Source of the DNA: Flaveria trinervia
Taxonomy: Eukaryota; Streptophyta; Magnoliopsida; Asterales; Asteraceae
Length of the DNA stretch: 64,000 nucleotides
Direction: 5' to 3'
Assembly: GCA_025506515.1 (NCBI GenBank)
Contig: CM046454.1
Coordinates: 61,784,478-61,848,477 of the forward strand
Part shown: positions 1 through 11,337 of the stretch, one piece after another
Layout of the letters: the number at the start of each line of letters is the position of its first letter
Numbering within the stretch: the stretch's first letter is position 1
Program-made: the position numbers and the translations under genes
Notes under the pieces: model-generated
Told to the model about the DNA's origin: nothing
The model's input: only the letters and a program-made list of their open reading frames with translations
Databases searched by the model: none

Positions 1-47
1 ATTTTAGAGTTTATCCTCTTTCATTAATTTTTCTTAAATACATTTCA

Positions 48-55
48 TATATAAA
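48..55 (+). promoter_or_regulatory. TATA-like box upstream of the extra ORF
   Basis: An octamer TATATAAA is followed by about 110 bases of pyrimidine-rich DNA (runs of CTTTC, TTCTTC and CTTCACC) that lead into the ATG at 169. This layout looks like a plant core promoter with a CT-rich 5' leader. It may be an internal promoter driving the extra ORF of the surrounding copia element. Transcription cannot be judged from sequence alone. Confidence 0.35.
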
Positions 56-168
56 CCCAACGGTTCCCTCTCTTTCCTTATCATCTTCATTTACTCACAG
101 ACTTAAATTCCCAAAATTCTCTCAAACCGCCTTTCTTCTTCTTTTTCTTCACCTCAAAGCTATCTAAA

Positions 169-3100
169 ATGGCGAAACTCAACCACATAAATGATCCAAA
201 CTTCTCCATGCAATTACATAGGCATCACAATCAGGTTGCTCTATTACACTGAGAAATATCCTTATTTCTCAGAGGTTTGTTAATTTTTGTCTCTGTTCAA
301 CTACTCCACCTCCCTTACCACTGATCCTATTCTTTATGAGGATCATTTGCTTGATTTTTGGAAGATTTGTCAAGTGGACATTATGGATAGGGAGAAGGCA
401 CTATCTGCTACAGTGCAGGGGAGGATAATCTTCATCATTCCAGCCATCATTAACACCCACCTTCAGCTGGATGATAAGGAAGGTGAATTGTCCTTTCCTA
501 AAGAAGTTATAAACCACTCCTTTGAGCAGATGGGCTATGAAGGAGATTTCTCTGTCAAGACCTTCAGGAAAGGAAAGGTCTCTTCCCAATGGAAGTACTT
601 ACTTCATGTGGTTTTCCATAGTTTGTCCAACAAGCATGGCGGCTGGGACCAGATTCTTGAAGATCTCTCCTTCATAGTGCATGGGATGGTTCAGAGACTC
701 AAGTTCAGGTACTCCTTAGTTTGTTCAACACATTCTCAACTGTGAACTGGGCTCACAGTTGAGGGAAACATGTAATGTTCTTAAATTGGGATAGATGAAG
801 CCCGACATCTTTAAAACTTTTGAAGAAGCCAACTGTTGGATTCTCGGGGGTAGAAACAACCATTGTCCCTAAAATGTTAGATCTCATTACTCAAGATGAC
901 AACCTAGCAACACAAGCTAGTATTGAACCCACGTCTTCTATCTCTTAACCACCAAAACAACCACAAATCACCCTCACCTACCAAAGAAAATCCAAACGAC
1001 CCCTGCACAAGCTACTCAATCTGTGTAGGCCCCCACACTACTACCCACATAAGAGGAAGTGGACATTGGAGCTCCACTTCTCCTGGAAGCAAACCACTCC
1101 CATCTTTTTAAGAATCAGCACTGAGGTTCCTCAAGCTCAGCCTGATGAGCTCACTAGCCTAACAGCCTTAAGCCTTCACTCAGACTCTCAACACTCAAGT
1201 GAACAACCTTAAGAAAAAGTTATCATCCCCAACCTTTAGATCTCAACCAACCAATACCCAGCCTTGGTTTCTATGATTATGAAAACTTGGGATTTAGTGA
1301 GTACCATGAGTCTCTCTACTCTTCCCCTACTCAAAGAGAGATGAGTGCTCCTAATTCTCCCTTGTATAGCCCACATCATCTACCTACCACTGAGGTGGAT
1401 CTCCCTTACCCTATTCAGGAGGTCCATATGGAAGAGGACTAACTTTTGCAAGTGATTACCTCTTTAAAACCTCAACCATGGCAAATCAACCCACTAATAC
1501 TCCATCTGAAGTAGTTAGTGAGCATAGAAAAACCAGCAGCCAAGAACATCATGCTGGTTGTGAGACTAACACCTTTGGTCCAATTATCTCATCCCTAATG
1601 AATCTTCTAATGAAGAAGAGGGGAATTTGAGACTAAAAGTGAAAAAAACTGTCAAAAACATGCACCTATTTAGTCTCTATGGTTAGTCACTTGGAATCTC
1701 AAGTGACTACCTTAGACAATAGAGTCAATGATCAACAACTTGAGATATCTTATCTCAAGGAGAAACTAGCCGGGAGACCTTTAAGAAGAGATCAAACAGG
1801 AACACAATAATCTGTGGATGTGATTGACCTAACTCTTAGTTCACCTATGAAAGATGGTGATGCTACCAAAAAAGGAGAGAAAGTCATTACAATCACATAA
1901 CCTAGGAGTTCCTCACAGAGTATGCACACTAAGGAATCACCATCCTCACTTGTAGTTGTTCATACTCAGCAACTTGCTCAAGTTCACATTGATGTGGACT
2001 CTATAGACTCCTTCATTCAGAGTATCTTTAAGGAAGGCATACCAAGGGATGTGTTATCTCCACCTTAATGAACTTCCAACTACATCATAGGGTAGATGTA
2101 TGATGATGTTAGAAGAGCCCTTATTCTTCAAAGAGTTCAAGGGCAGCAAGAGGTCTTCAAGACCTTGAACTACTATGAAGGTCTTGACCTTATTAACATG
2201 CTACTTGTCAACCCAAGCCAATCTAAACAAGATGACAAGTTGGATCAAAGGATTCAAGACCTGATTACTAAAGAGTTTAGCCTTAGAAGAAGACAGAGGC
2301 AATCAGGCAATATCATAGGTCAACTAGATGTTGAGGCAGACCCTAAGATTAGCTTCAAAAGGAAAACTTTGACAACAGGCCTAATGATAGAACCTAAGAG
2401 CCTGTCACACCTACAACTGCTTCAAAAATCCATTCCTTTGACGAGACACCTACTGGTGAAGGCGTATCTCAACCACTCTCTAGCCAAAGCATGGATACTA
2501 CTCCAAGCAATGAAGTCCAAAGCTCTCTCCACTATGAGTTACAAAGATCTGTGAGTGACAAAGGGAAAAGGAAGATGACTCCTGAGGAGATTGAGGAGGA
2601 GGAGAGAGAGAAAATGGAAGCTAAGGGGAGAAAGTTCCTCTACAAGATCTGCTGGCTTCATGAAAGCTGCAATCAGGGCTTCTCCCAGACCAAATAATCA
2701 AAATGATAAGTTAAGGGTAATCACGATTGCTTACTTACAGACCAGGAACTATTATATTAACAATATTATCTCCCTCCCCTTATAAGAACTAGATGACCTG
2801 GCTGACATGGAATTATCAAGAGAGAATAGAGAGAAAGAGGATGCAAGATTGCTTCTTCAGATTAAGAAAGAAATAGACTGAAAAGGCTCTACAAACATGT
2901 TCCTACTCTCTCACCAGTTCAAGAAAGTCATGTATAGGAGACTATGGCTCCACAAGAACCTCAGGTAGACAAAGAAACTGATAGGATCAACATGATCAAC
3001 TACCTGAGTGCCACAAGTCTCTATTAAGCAGATGCATTTGTTCTTTTGTCTTTTGAGTACGTTGAGTTTAAGTATCTCAAGCAACTCGAACTTGAAGTGC

Positions 3101-3921
3101 TCAAAGAAATAAAGACAACAAAGAGGAAGATGAGGGAAGAAGTTGCCAAGACAAGAGCCATCATCAAGAAGAGTCAAAAGAAGTCTATTGATATATAAAG
3201 GATATTGAGCTTTTTAAAGCTATATTAATTCTTCAGAAGGAGACTTGGCCTTATGTCTCTATCCACTATGGATGTGTATATTAGGGTGATCAAGCATAAG
3301 ATCAAAAGAGAATAACTTGTTGACTTACACTCCCTACCAAGTTAGGTCCCTCAAGAAGTGGAGGTAAAGGTTGAAGCTTTTGAGACAACACAACCTGGAC
3401 CTCCTACTGAATCTCAGCAAGCTTCGTCTTTTGATCCACAAAAGGGTTCTATCCACTCTTAATCTGAATCTGTGAGAGGGGAAAACCCAACTAAGAAGAA
3501 AAAGATGATCAACAAGGTGCTGAAGGCCAGTCTTCTCAGTTAACAGGGGTAGAGAGGAGAAAAATGATGGCTTCTAAACCAAAGTCTAAGAAGAAGAAGA
3601 AAGGAGCAACTATCTCCAAACCTCAGGATGAGTCAGAAAACCCTAAGGATGTGCAGCAAGAGGAAGCTCCACCAACTCCAATTCCATTGCTCCTCTGGCA
3701 TCAAGAAGACCCATCTTATCCTGGACTTACACTAATATTCCAGAGAGATGGCATGTGATCAGAGATTATGATCTCATATTGAAAATGTCTACACACGGCA
3801 AGACATGTGCAATCTACTTTGTGTGATCTCTTTAAGATGAGAAGACATTTTGAAAGTCTAAATGATCCTGACCATCTTATGAAGAAAGGCATGGTCATCA
3901 TCATAATGAGGACTGTCAATA
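169..3921 (+). pseudogene. Decayed extra (post-pol, env-like position) ORF of a SIRE-like copia element
   Basis: The reading frame opens with ATG at 169 (MAKLNHINDPNF) and hits TGA at 250-252. Similarity then resumes in other frames, with open stretches at 287-745, 2096-2554, 2491-2697 and 3564-3758. Recognisable pieces include the GGWDQ segment near 640-655, a heptad-like segment near 1690-1780 (HLESQVTTLDNRVNDQQLE) suggesting a coiled coil, and a Lys/Glu-rich tail near 2550-2640. From memory of the family, this protein type follows RNase H in SIRE/Maximus-type Ty1/copia elements of Asteraceae. Its biochemical role is not established, and env-like describes its position rather than a proven function. 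Many stops and frameshifts make it a pseudogene. The pol genes would lie to the left, outside the window. Assignment to the family is fairly confident; lineage and function are not. Confidence 0.6.
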
Positions 3922-3955
3922 TCTGAAGTCTTCAATGTTTTGGTAGTATTAGCCT

Positions 3956-3965
3956 AGGGGGAGTT
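3956..3965 (+). other. Polypurine tract of the SIRE-like element
   Basis: A purine run AGGGGGAG, followed by TT, lies just before a TGTGAGG start that fits an LTR terminus. Plus-strand priming tracts of this form directly precede 3' LTRs in plant copia elements. It lies about 35 bases after the last recognisable codons of the extra ORF. Confidence 0.5.
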
Positions 3966-5423
3966 TGTGAGGTTTCATATAAGGTTGATGCAACCCAAAA
4001 CATCCAAAGTCTATTCTGCATGCATGCACAGAAGTACTAAGTAGATTGCTTCGGAAGTTTCACACTATGCCTTAGAAAATATTCTAAGTGTGAAATCATC
4101 CGAAGCCAAGACCAACATCTTCCGAAACCAACACATGAAGACAAATTTCTTCTGAAGACTTTTGAGTACATACTTTATCTGATGTACCTTTTACCATAAA
4201 GTTGGACCACCTTTCCGCTGAAACTCTGTTTGAGTCACCAACTTTCACAAGTTAGCGAAAGGTCCGTACTTTTGGTAAACTATGCATTGAGGTCTTGAGT
4301 CTGTTACTTTCTATTTTATGTACTTTTATTCTTTTTGTAATATATTAGGATGTGAGCTATGGCATGTCATATTCATTAGTCAAAAGGCAATCTGACTTTT
4401 AACTCTACATTGATTTTGTTGTTATCTAAATTATGTATCCAGCCGATCTTCAAAGTATGGCTGGTTGTAGGATGTAGTATAAAGCATCTCAGGTCCTTTG
4501 TATCTTAATCACTTATGCTTTATAAACACTTGTAAGGAACTTGAGATCAATATGCAGTATTCTTGAAAACCAAACACTTGTGTTATTATTATTGTTATTG
4601 TTCTTGTTAACCCAGGTTGAACACACTTGAATCAAATCATAAAGATTATAGATCAAAATATGATAAACACAATTAAAACCCCTTTGATCTTCAATTAGAT
4701 TGCTAATAATATGTTTACAAGTAAATCCCTCAATCAATTGGTCATTCAACCATCCGACAACTCTAATTACAATTAACCTATTTATAGTCTAGACTAATTT
4801 TCACTATTTATATGTAGTCCCTAGACTATTAATCTTGACTAAAACAAGACTAAAACCATATAAAATATATTTTGTTCACACAAATATATATTTAATACAA
4901 TAAAGTCTTAAACACTATCTTCAATATCTTCACTCGGTTCTTCATCACGAACTCGACATTTGACTTTTCTGTTGACCTTGACTGGGACGTTGACTTTTGT
5001 TGACTTTGATTATGTTGATAATATAGATTATTTTGTACAGCTCCAACAGTTTTTTTTTTGTCTCTTTATTACTTGTGTTTCTTAGTATCAAAGTGTGACT
5101 GGTTACTAGTTCCCCATTTGATTTGTTAAATGTCCTAACTTACTCTCCTCATTGTATGTTGTGTTGTAAGCGATCATCCCTTAAACGATCCTGCAAAATA
5201 TAACTTCTACTTTCAAAGCCAATTACTCATACTTCAAGTGATTGTAGATTCTTTGCATTTGGCCTAAAGCAAAGAATATATATTTTCCAGCAAGTGATTC
5301 GAGTCGACACAACATTAACCAAAGCTCATTAATTGACCTTGTATCTATCTTGAGTTAGCTTGCGATAACTTTCTACATAATTCAAAATTAGAATTATTGC
5401 AAGCCTTAGGTCTCTGTTCAACA
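3966..5423 (+). repeat. Probable 3' LTR of the SIRE-like copia element
   Basis: The stretch starts with TGTGAGG right after the polypurine tract and contains repeated CTTCGGAAG/TTCCGAAG-type words near 4045-4150, including inverted pairs. The proposed right end (TTCAACA at 5423) is only a plausible CA terminus. The matching 5' LTR is outside the window, so neither the length nor a target duplication can be confirmed. It seems to be split by the short minus-strand LTR at 4531-5048. Confidence 0.35.
4531..5048 (-). repeat. Short solo LTR (copia-like), minus strand
   Basis: Read on the minus strand, the segment starts TGTTGGAGCTG at 5048, has a TATA-like CTATAAATAG around 4778-4787, and ends with CA at 4531. 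This is the normal order for a roughly 0.5 kb copia LTR. The short open frame at 4513-4749 on the minus strand is not convincing as a gene. Flanking pentamers (ACACT left, GTTTT right) do not match, so either the left end is misplaced or the duplication has decayed. Confidence 0.4.
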
Positions 5424-6056
5424 AGGAGTATTGGTTGATATTGATTGATTGTTTATAGATAATGTTTAGATGTGGTTACATTTGTGTTTTCATAATAGAA
5501 GTTACTAGATTTGAAAACAAAATGTTTATCATTTCATCGAGTTTGTAAATTAAGTTATTGCATCAGCTTTATTTTGAGAAAACATAACTAGTTTAGAAAA
5601 AACATACTAAAAATATATATCTAGTTAATTTTTTTTTTCAAAACCGTTAAAACTAAATGACCAATCCGTTTATAGCTAGGAGTAAAGAGTTGTTTTTAAG
5701 TTTTTTTGGGGGTGGTATAATTTTGAAGTAAAGAGTTATGCACCGAAAAAAGAATAACCTAGTCTATCTTTAAGAATATATATATTTTTTATAAGCGAGG
5801 AGGGATGGAGGATTTACTATTATATCAACGTATGCACATGGTTATGATTTAACCTCTATTATTAACAAAACATAACTCGAAGAAAGTATACATCTAAGAG
5901 ACCTAATTCATAACTGCTAGTATACATCTAAGATGAATCATGTAATATACATTATTTATTTCTTCTAATTAAAATACTAAAATTTTTGGATAATAATACA
6001 TTGAGAAGGTTGAAGTATACTTAAGTATATACTTTTCTTGTACTTTACAAAAACAT
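5424..6056. other. Unassigned AT-rich stretch left of the copia insertion
   Basis: No coding potential is seen. Two direct copies of AGTATACATCTAAGA (near 5885 and 5920) are the only local structure. Element F resumes at 51632 after the copia insertion, yet this stretch does not read as gag or LTR of F. The 5' end of F was therefore already missing, or lost, at this point. Confidence 0.5.
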
Positions 6057-6061
6057 CATTC

Positions 6062-6950
6062 TGTTGGGTTTGTTGGATCATTAACATAGTTGTTTAACCA
6101 TTTAAACGAGAAAACACAGCGAAAACAAAGCTAATAATATGTTTTTTAATCTGAAATTTAAGCATATTATTTGTCAACAAAAAACCCAAGAACATAAGGA
6201 TCATTTTATATGAAAGAACTACCATTCAAGCAAAATATAACTACCAAAATGAAACCATGGAACTACCTTCCAAAGGCTGCCAAAAACGTGAGATTTGAAG
6301 AAGAGAATAAGGTTCTTGAACGACCAAAACACCAAGAAGAGGTGTCCTCAAGCTTCCATACCCACAAGCATGAAGCAAAGAGCCTTCTTGTTAGGATTTT
6401 AACACCAACGAACCAAGAAGTTGCTGGAAAAAGAATCTCTCTAGAGTTGAGAGAGTTTTGTTCTTCTTGAGGTATTTTGCATGTAAGAGAGAGAAGAAGA
6501 TGGAGTGTGTAACTACTTCAACAAGTGTTGTGTTCCAAGACAACAAAAGACCCACTCAAAAAGTGGTGCGGCCGAAAATGTAAGTTCAAATGGGGTTTCC
6601 CCACAATTTTATCTACAAATTAATTTGCAACTAGTTTCTAAGTAAGTTATGTAATTAACATTTAATTATATAACATACACAATTTTATTATTTGATGGTA
6701 TTTAACCAACTTAAATAACATTACAAACAATATCCATGAACAAAATATCCCTATAAGTTGTTCAATCTCATATGCATCTTATTTAGAAAACCCATTTCCT
6801 AAATTGATGTATTTATTTAATTGCATGATCATATCATCAGTTAAATATTAATTGGTGTTTGCTAAGCTTGTTATTGGGTATGACCGGACTTGGATCATAA
6901 CGTACTAACCACATCAATGTTCTATGTGTCTTGGGCATAAAGAATCCACA
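6062..6950 (-). repeat. 3' LTR of the copia element
   Basis: The minus-strand start is TGTGGATTC at 6950 (TGTTGGATTC in the 5' copy), and it ends CCAACA at 6062. It aligns along its full length to 50719-51626 with scattered substitutions and indels, for example in the AACATAGTTGTTTAACCATT words at about 6085 and 50740. Divergence between the LTRs implies an old insertion. Confidence 0.93.
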
Positions 6951-6964
6951 ATCTCCCACTTGCA
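6951..6964 (-). other. Polypurine tract of the copia element
   Basis: On the minus strand this reads TGCAAGTGGGAGAT, directly before the 3' LTR start. AAGTGGGAGA is the usual form of the plus-strand primer tract in plant Ty1/copia elements. Confidence 0.85.
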
Positions 6965-7637
6965 CAAGATTCATAGAAGATTGATGCAAGCAGTAAATAC
7001 CGCCTTACAACGGTTTACTACCCTTAGTACACATGACTAAAAGCCATTCAATAACATCATCCCCTTCAAGTATCCAAATTGAAATGATTTAGGTGAATCA
7101 ATCATTTATCCTTTTGTTCTAGATGTCATGTTAAATCCAAGAACACAGAATGATCATTCCTTGTTGATTTAACTTAAGCAGGCCTTAGACATCTTGCTCT
7201 CAACGAATAAGAGGAACAAATTCCATCTTGACTACATACGTTTCTCACAATCACCTCGTGTCATACCTGAACATAGCCTTATGTGCTGTCCATTATTTCA
7301 GAGTAGTGAAGAACCAGCTTAAGGTATAACAATTTAGTTAATATCAAAACCCAATATGTATCTCAAGTCGGAGGATACCAAATGATATTCGCCTTTACTC
7401 AAATTTACTTACGATCAATCAAGAAAATTCCATGTAGTAAAACTTTAGACGCGGGTCAGTCCAATATTCGTATCCCACAAATACATATGAACTTTGGCAG
7501 CAACCAATTGCTTTATATTCATGCCTTATGAATATCCACCAATCCATATTCATAATAGTCTTACGTTCATATTTGTTCCCATAAACATGACCCACTACGG
7601 ACATTTAGAATAATAAACATATTCATGGATGTATACA
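6965..7637 (-). other. 3' untranslated part of the copia element
   Basis: This lies between the purine tract and solo LTR A. It joins 12761-12862, on the other side of LTR A, to form about 775 bases between the RNase H end and the 3' LTR. The open frame at 7419-7604 shows no recognisable motif and is probably chance. Confidence 0.6.
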
Positions 7638-9234
7638 TGCTATGTAACATCTTGAATTTTCGTTAACTAAGTATTAACTTTGCTTAACCTTGTAAAGGCC
7701 ATTGTTGCCATATACGAAACTTATGGCCATTTATGCTTATTGTCTTAATTGTTTTAATTATTTAACTTGAAAGTTTATGATGTTAATTATTACTTAATAA
7801 ATAATTAATGTTCTTAATAATATCAATTATAATAATCATACTAATAATTACAATGTTAACAAAAATAAAAATATAATAATGTTGTTATTAATAATAATGA
7901 TTTGTAAAAGTTTATTAAACTTGGAAATGTTTAAAACTTGAATTTAATAAGTCAAAGGGGCATTAATGTCATTTTATAAACTTTAATTAAAACGTTTGGC
8001 ATAAAATAATAAAATTACATAAGTTCAGGGGCTGTTATTGTAAATTTAAAAATCAAAACCTTTCCCCCTACTTTAAACCGTTTTTCCGGCCATGTTTCCG
8101 GCGAGCTCCGACGAGTCCTAGAAACCCACAAAAACCATCCGAAATTGATACCAAATCGTTCCAATCGTTCCGTGAACATGATTAGAACACCGTTTGGGCT
8201 TTAAATGCCTTGAAACACCGGTTACAACCTCGAACGATACCCATTAAACTTCATAACCGTTTGATCCTTAAATCCTAATAATAATCTAATTAAACGAACA
8301 TAAACCATCCTCTAACTAATCTTAAGCGTTCATCACTCTCAATTGCACCTGAAACAAACACAAACCTTGATTTTCGATCATCAACGTCATCGCGACCTGC
8401 ATCATTGTCGAAATCCATCTTCGGAGCATCTTCGAATACAATTGATAAAGGGCTTCTGTTCCTCATCAACCTTGGAAGCTTTTTCATTCATTAATTGAAC
8501 CATATCGGCATTGTTATTACGGATTTTTTACTAGCCATCAGTCGCGACTATCTTCTTATGGTTCATCATCAATTCGAAAACAATCGTGTAATGTAAAGCC
8601 CCGTTCCCGGACGCTTACAACTGGTCATTCATTGCACTCAAAACATTATAAAATGTACATTAATTTTGCAGCAGAATTTAAAACTTTCATTTATAATTAA
8701 AAACATGTCAATTACAACATCTGTTTTCATCTCAAAATACAAGACATGTCAAAATACGGATGCCAGCCTCAAAACGCTTCCAGTAGCTTATGCATCCATG
8801 CCTGCAACTCCTCAGCATCAACATATACTGCCAACTATCATGCATACAAAAGTCAGCGACGCTGAATGAGTCCTAGTTTTATAATAAAACATACTTTTCT
8901 CTGTTAAAACCGTTCTTTACTTTATTTCAAAACATACTATACTTTACAACCGTTCGTGATCATGCATCATACGTACATACAGATAATATCATTATTATCT
9001 TCGTCAATACGTTCATTAGCCTTGTTCATTCAACGTATTATATTATCGTTCACTTCTCTATCTAGATCCGGTCAGACTTTACCCTCTTCGTGGAACTCAG
9101 CCACAATTACTAAGATCGAATGACAAGGATCCTGTTCTGTACATTATTACGATAATTCATTTACGTTCATTCATACGTTCGTTCTTTACATCATTATCTT
9201 AGCTCATTACTCTTTATTACTCGAATCTTGTCTC

Positions 9235-9330
9235 TTGCAATATCCCCGACTCATGCTCGAAGCTGATGTTGTGCCGGGGCCTGCTCACAAACCCCCGACT
9301 CATGTCCGACGACTGACACAGCACCGGATA
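9235..9330 (-). repeat. GACATGAGTCGGGGG-type repeat block of LTR C
   Basis: On the minus strand this contains versions of the CATGAGTCGGGG motif that recurs in both LTRs of element D, here in reduced number. The adjoining stretch to about 9540 has three copies of a unit including GTTGCAACACAGAGTCGCTCACC. Confidence 0.6.
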
Positions 9331-9581
9331 CGTGACAAAGATCCCATATGAGTCAATCACAAGGATTGAACTCCATCCGAGTCTGTTGCAACACAAAGTC
9401 ACTCACCTCATTATCTCGTCTATGGTCAAAGACCTCTGTCGAGTCTGTTGCAACACAGAGTCGCTCACCTCATATCTCGTCTCATGGACAAAGACCTTTG
9501 TCAAGTCTGTTGCAACACAGAGTCGCTCACCTCATAACTATGCTTGGCTTTATGCCACACCCCTGAAGTTATACATAACTC

Positions 9582-9755
9582 GGGTAACAACACCCCCACC
9601 GAAATGGGTAACAACACCCCTACCGAAGTGGGTAACACCCCCATAGAAATGGGTAACACCCTCGTAGAAATGGGTAACACCCCCATAGAAATGGGTAACA
9701 CCTCCATAGAAATGGGTAACACCCCCATAGAAATGGGTAACACCCCCATAGAAAT
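9582..9755. repeat. 21-24 bp minisatellite inside LTR C
   Basis: Eight head-to-tail units start with GGGTAACA. The first two are 24 bp and the next six are 21 bp (GGGTAACACCCCCATAGAAA plus T, with small variants). Because 21 is a multiple of three the array is open in several frames and translates into a seven-residue repeat (MGNTPIE); it is not considered a gene. The D-element LTRs of the same family lack this block, so it expanded in this copy or its source. Confidence 0.9.
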
Positions 9756-10169
9756 GGGTTAACACCTCTGAAGGTCAGTCACAAAGACTGGAACCCTCGC
9801 GTGCACACTTTAGGATTTGCTGAACCTCACGTGGTAGAGCTTAAGACACTAAGAGCCGTGCACCTCTGTACATATTTCTTTCAAGCCTCTCTATACTTCT
9901 CTCTTATTCATTCATCCATGCATGCATTCATTTATTACGTTCCTCTTTTCATTATCTTCCACTTTACGTTACATAATACTTTCATTATATTTATTAACGT
10001 TTGACGCAAAGCCAAGGGAAGACATACATACATAATAAGGAACATACATAAACATAACCATATACCATACAGGCAACATCATACATGCATAACACACATC
10101 AAACATAAGCCATCACATCATAACCAGGCTTATCTCCCCATTTTACCCTTGAAAACCACTTAGAAAACC

Positions 10170-10500
10170 TCAAGTCCAAAGTGGGCGCATGGGTCCTTCC
10201 AGGCGTATGAGCATAAAATTCTAAGTATAAAACAGTCTGGCCGCATGGGCATTGTTTGGGCGTTTTTGCGCTGTTCAGGCGCATCACCAATACTTAGCCG
10301 TTTCAAGCACTTGGGCGCATGGGCACTGTTTAGGTGCATGGCCAATACTTAGCCGTTTCAATCACTGGGACACATGGGCACTGTTTAGGCGCATGGTCCA
10401 CACTTAGCCTTTTCATCACTTGGGCGCATGGGCACTATTTAGGCGCATGGCCAATACTTAGCCGTTTCAATCACTGGGACGCATGAACCACTGTTCATGT
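10170..10500 (-). repeat. GGCGCATGG-type repeat block of LTR C
   Basis: Degenerate units of about 50-60 bp contain GGGCGCATGGGCACTGTTTA and CCAATACTTAGCCGTTTCA. The reverse complement (CCATGCGCC) forms the corresponding block in both D LTRs. Confidence 0.75.
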
Positions 10501-11261
10501 TCATCAGACATTTTGAAATCTTTTCTATGCTACCAGTTTCACCTGATTATCATTCTAAGCATACCCAAACACAGATCTAACATACTAATGCCATCTAAGC
10601 ATGCTAAACATCATCACTAACCCATAATCATCACTATAACATACATACATACATACAACATTCGTACATAAAGCTGTAAACCCACGGTTTCTTTAAAAGA
10701 TGTTTACATAGTATGCATAATAGCTCCAAATCAGTTGAAAACTAGTAAAAGAGGGGTTCTAGAAACTCACCTTGAGCAGGTTTTGAACAACACTCTTCCA
10801 GTTCAAGACCCACTTCAATTCAGCTCTTTGAATCTCGAAAACAAACTTTTTTTCAGCTTCTTCTTCCTCTTTCTCTCTTTAGAACCGGGCTCTCTCTCTC
10901 TTCTTCTTTCTCCGAGAGGAAAGCAGCTTTCTGCTTTGATATGGGCGACCATGCCCTTTAAAATCTTAAAACAATAAGATTTGTACTTTGTACACATTTT
11001 TCCCCTTCCATTTGTGCACAATTTCCATTCCTTCCACTTACTTTTCTTTTTCTTCTGTTTAAGTAGAAATTTCGGGGTGTTACATGTAAGTTATACATAT
11101 CATTATACTCGTTTCAACATCGGGAAACAAAGCCCCAACGTTAACTGGATTAAATCGTATGAAATGATGATCAATTTGGCTTCCAATCGATTTTAGGGTT
11201 CTAAAATGTTGGGGGTTCTGTCTATATGGTGTTTTAAAGAATTAAAACCAAGTGATACCAA

Positions 11262-11337
11262 GGCCACGGCCCTGGTTCACTGGTTAAGGCACTCGCCTCA
11301 CATACATGAGGTCCTGGGTTCGAACTCGGGCACCACC
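11262..11337 (+). ncRNA. tRNA-like module in solo LTR A
   Basis: The segment has an A-box-like TGGTTAAGGC at 11281-11290, a perfect five-pair anticodon-type stem (CCTCA / TGAGG around CATACA) and a B box GGTTCGAACTC at 11318-11328 within a near-complete T arm, followed by CACC and a T-rich stretch. This resembles a tRNA or tRNA-derived SINE head. The equivalent place in solo LTR B (47656-47735) has a related module, so it belongs to the LTR family and is not a free tRNA gene. The acceptor stem is not convincing. Whether it promotes Pol III transcription is unknown. Confidence 0.5.

Larger units (their letters stand above)
8592..11084 (-). repeat. Solo LTR C, same family as the LTRs of element D
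   Basis: Read on the minus strand it starts TGTAACACCCCGAAATTTC at 11084 and ends GGGGCTTTACA at 8592. The 5-bp duplication TGTAA flanks it (8587-8591 and 11085-11089). Its 2,493 bp match the 2.6 kb LTRs of element D in order: a GGCGCATGG repeat block, a GACATGAGTC repeat block, a stem-loop near 8860, and the Leu/Ala-like CAGGCATGGATGCATAAGC segment. It is inserted inside solo LTR A. The open frames within it, such as 9544-9762, come from tandem repeats. Confidence 0.92.

Noticed and set aside
1..745. A host gene with promoter, leader and first exon
   Set aside because: The protein pieces match the extra ORF type of SIRE-like copia elements and a purine tract plus LTR follow at 3956; a host origin is not needed.
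4513..4749. Minus-strand 78-codon frame
   Set aside because: It falls in a short solo LTR and contains a run of Asn from AAT repeats; no domain.
6210..6470. A small conserved gene shared with 50776-51087
   Set aside because: Both copies are the two LTRs of the same copia element, so similarity is expected; there is no domain.
9228..9762. CRISPR-like array because of regular repeats
   Set aside because: Units are contiguous or degenerate without unique spacers, and the context is a plant LTR.
9501..9765. Open frames encoding seven-residue repeats on both strands
   Set aside because: They arise from the 21-bp minisatellite in solo LTR C and no start context or domain supports a gene.
11262..11337. 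A genuine tRNA gene
   Set aside because: No convincing acceptor stem is seen, and a related module sits at the matching place in another LTR, so it is part of the LTR family.
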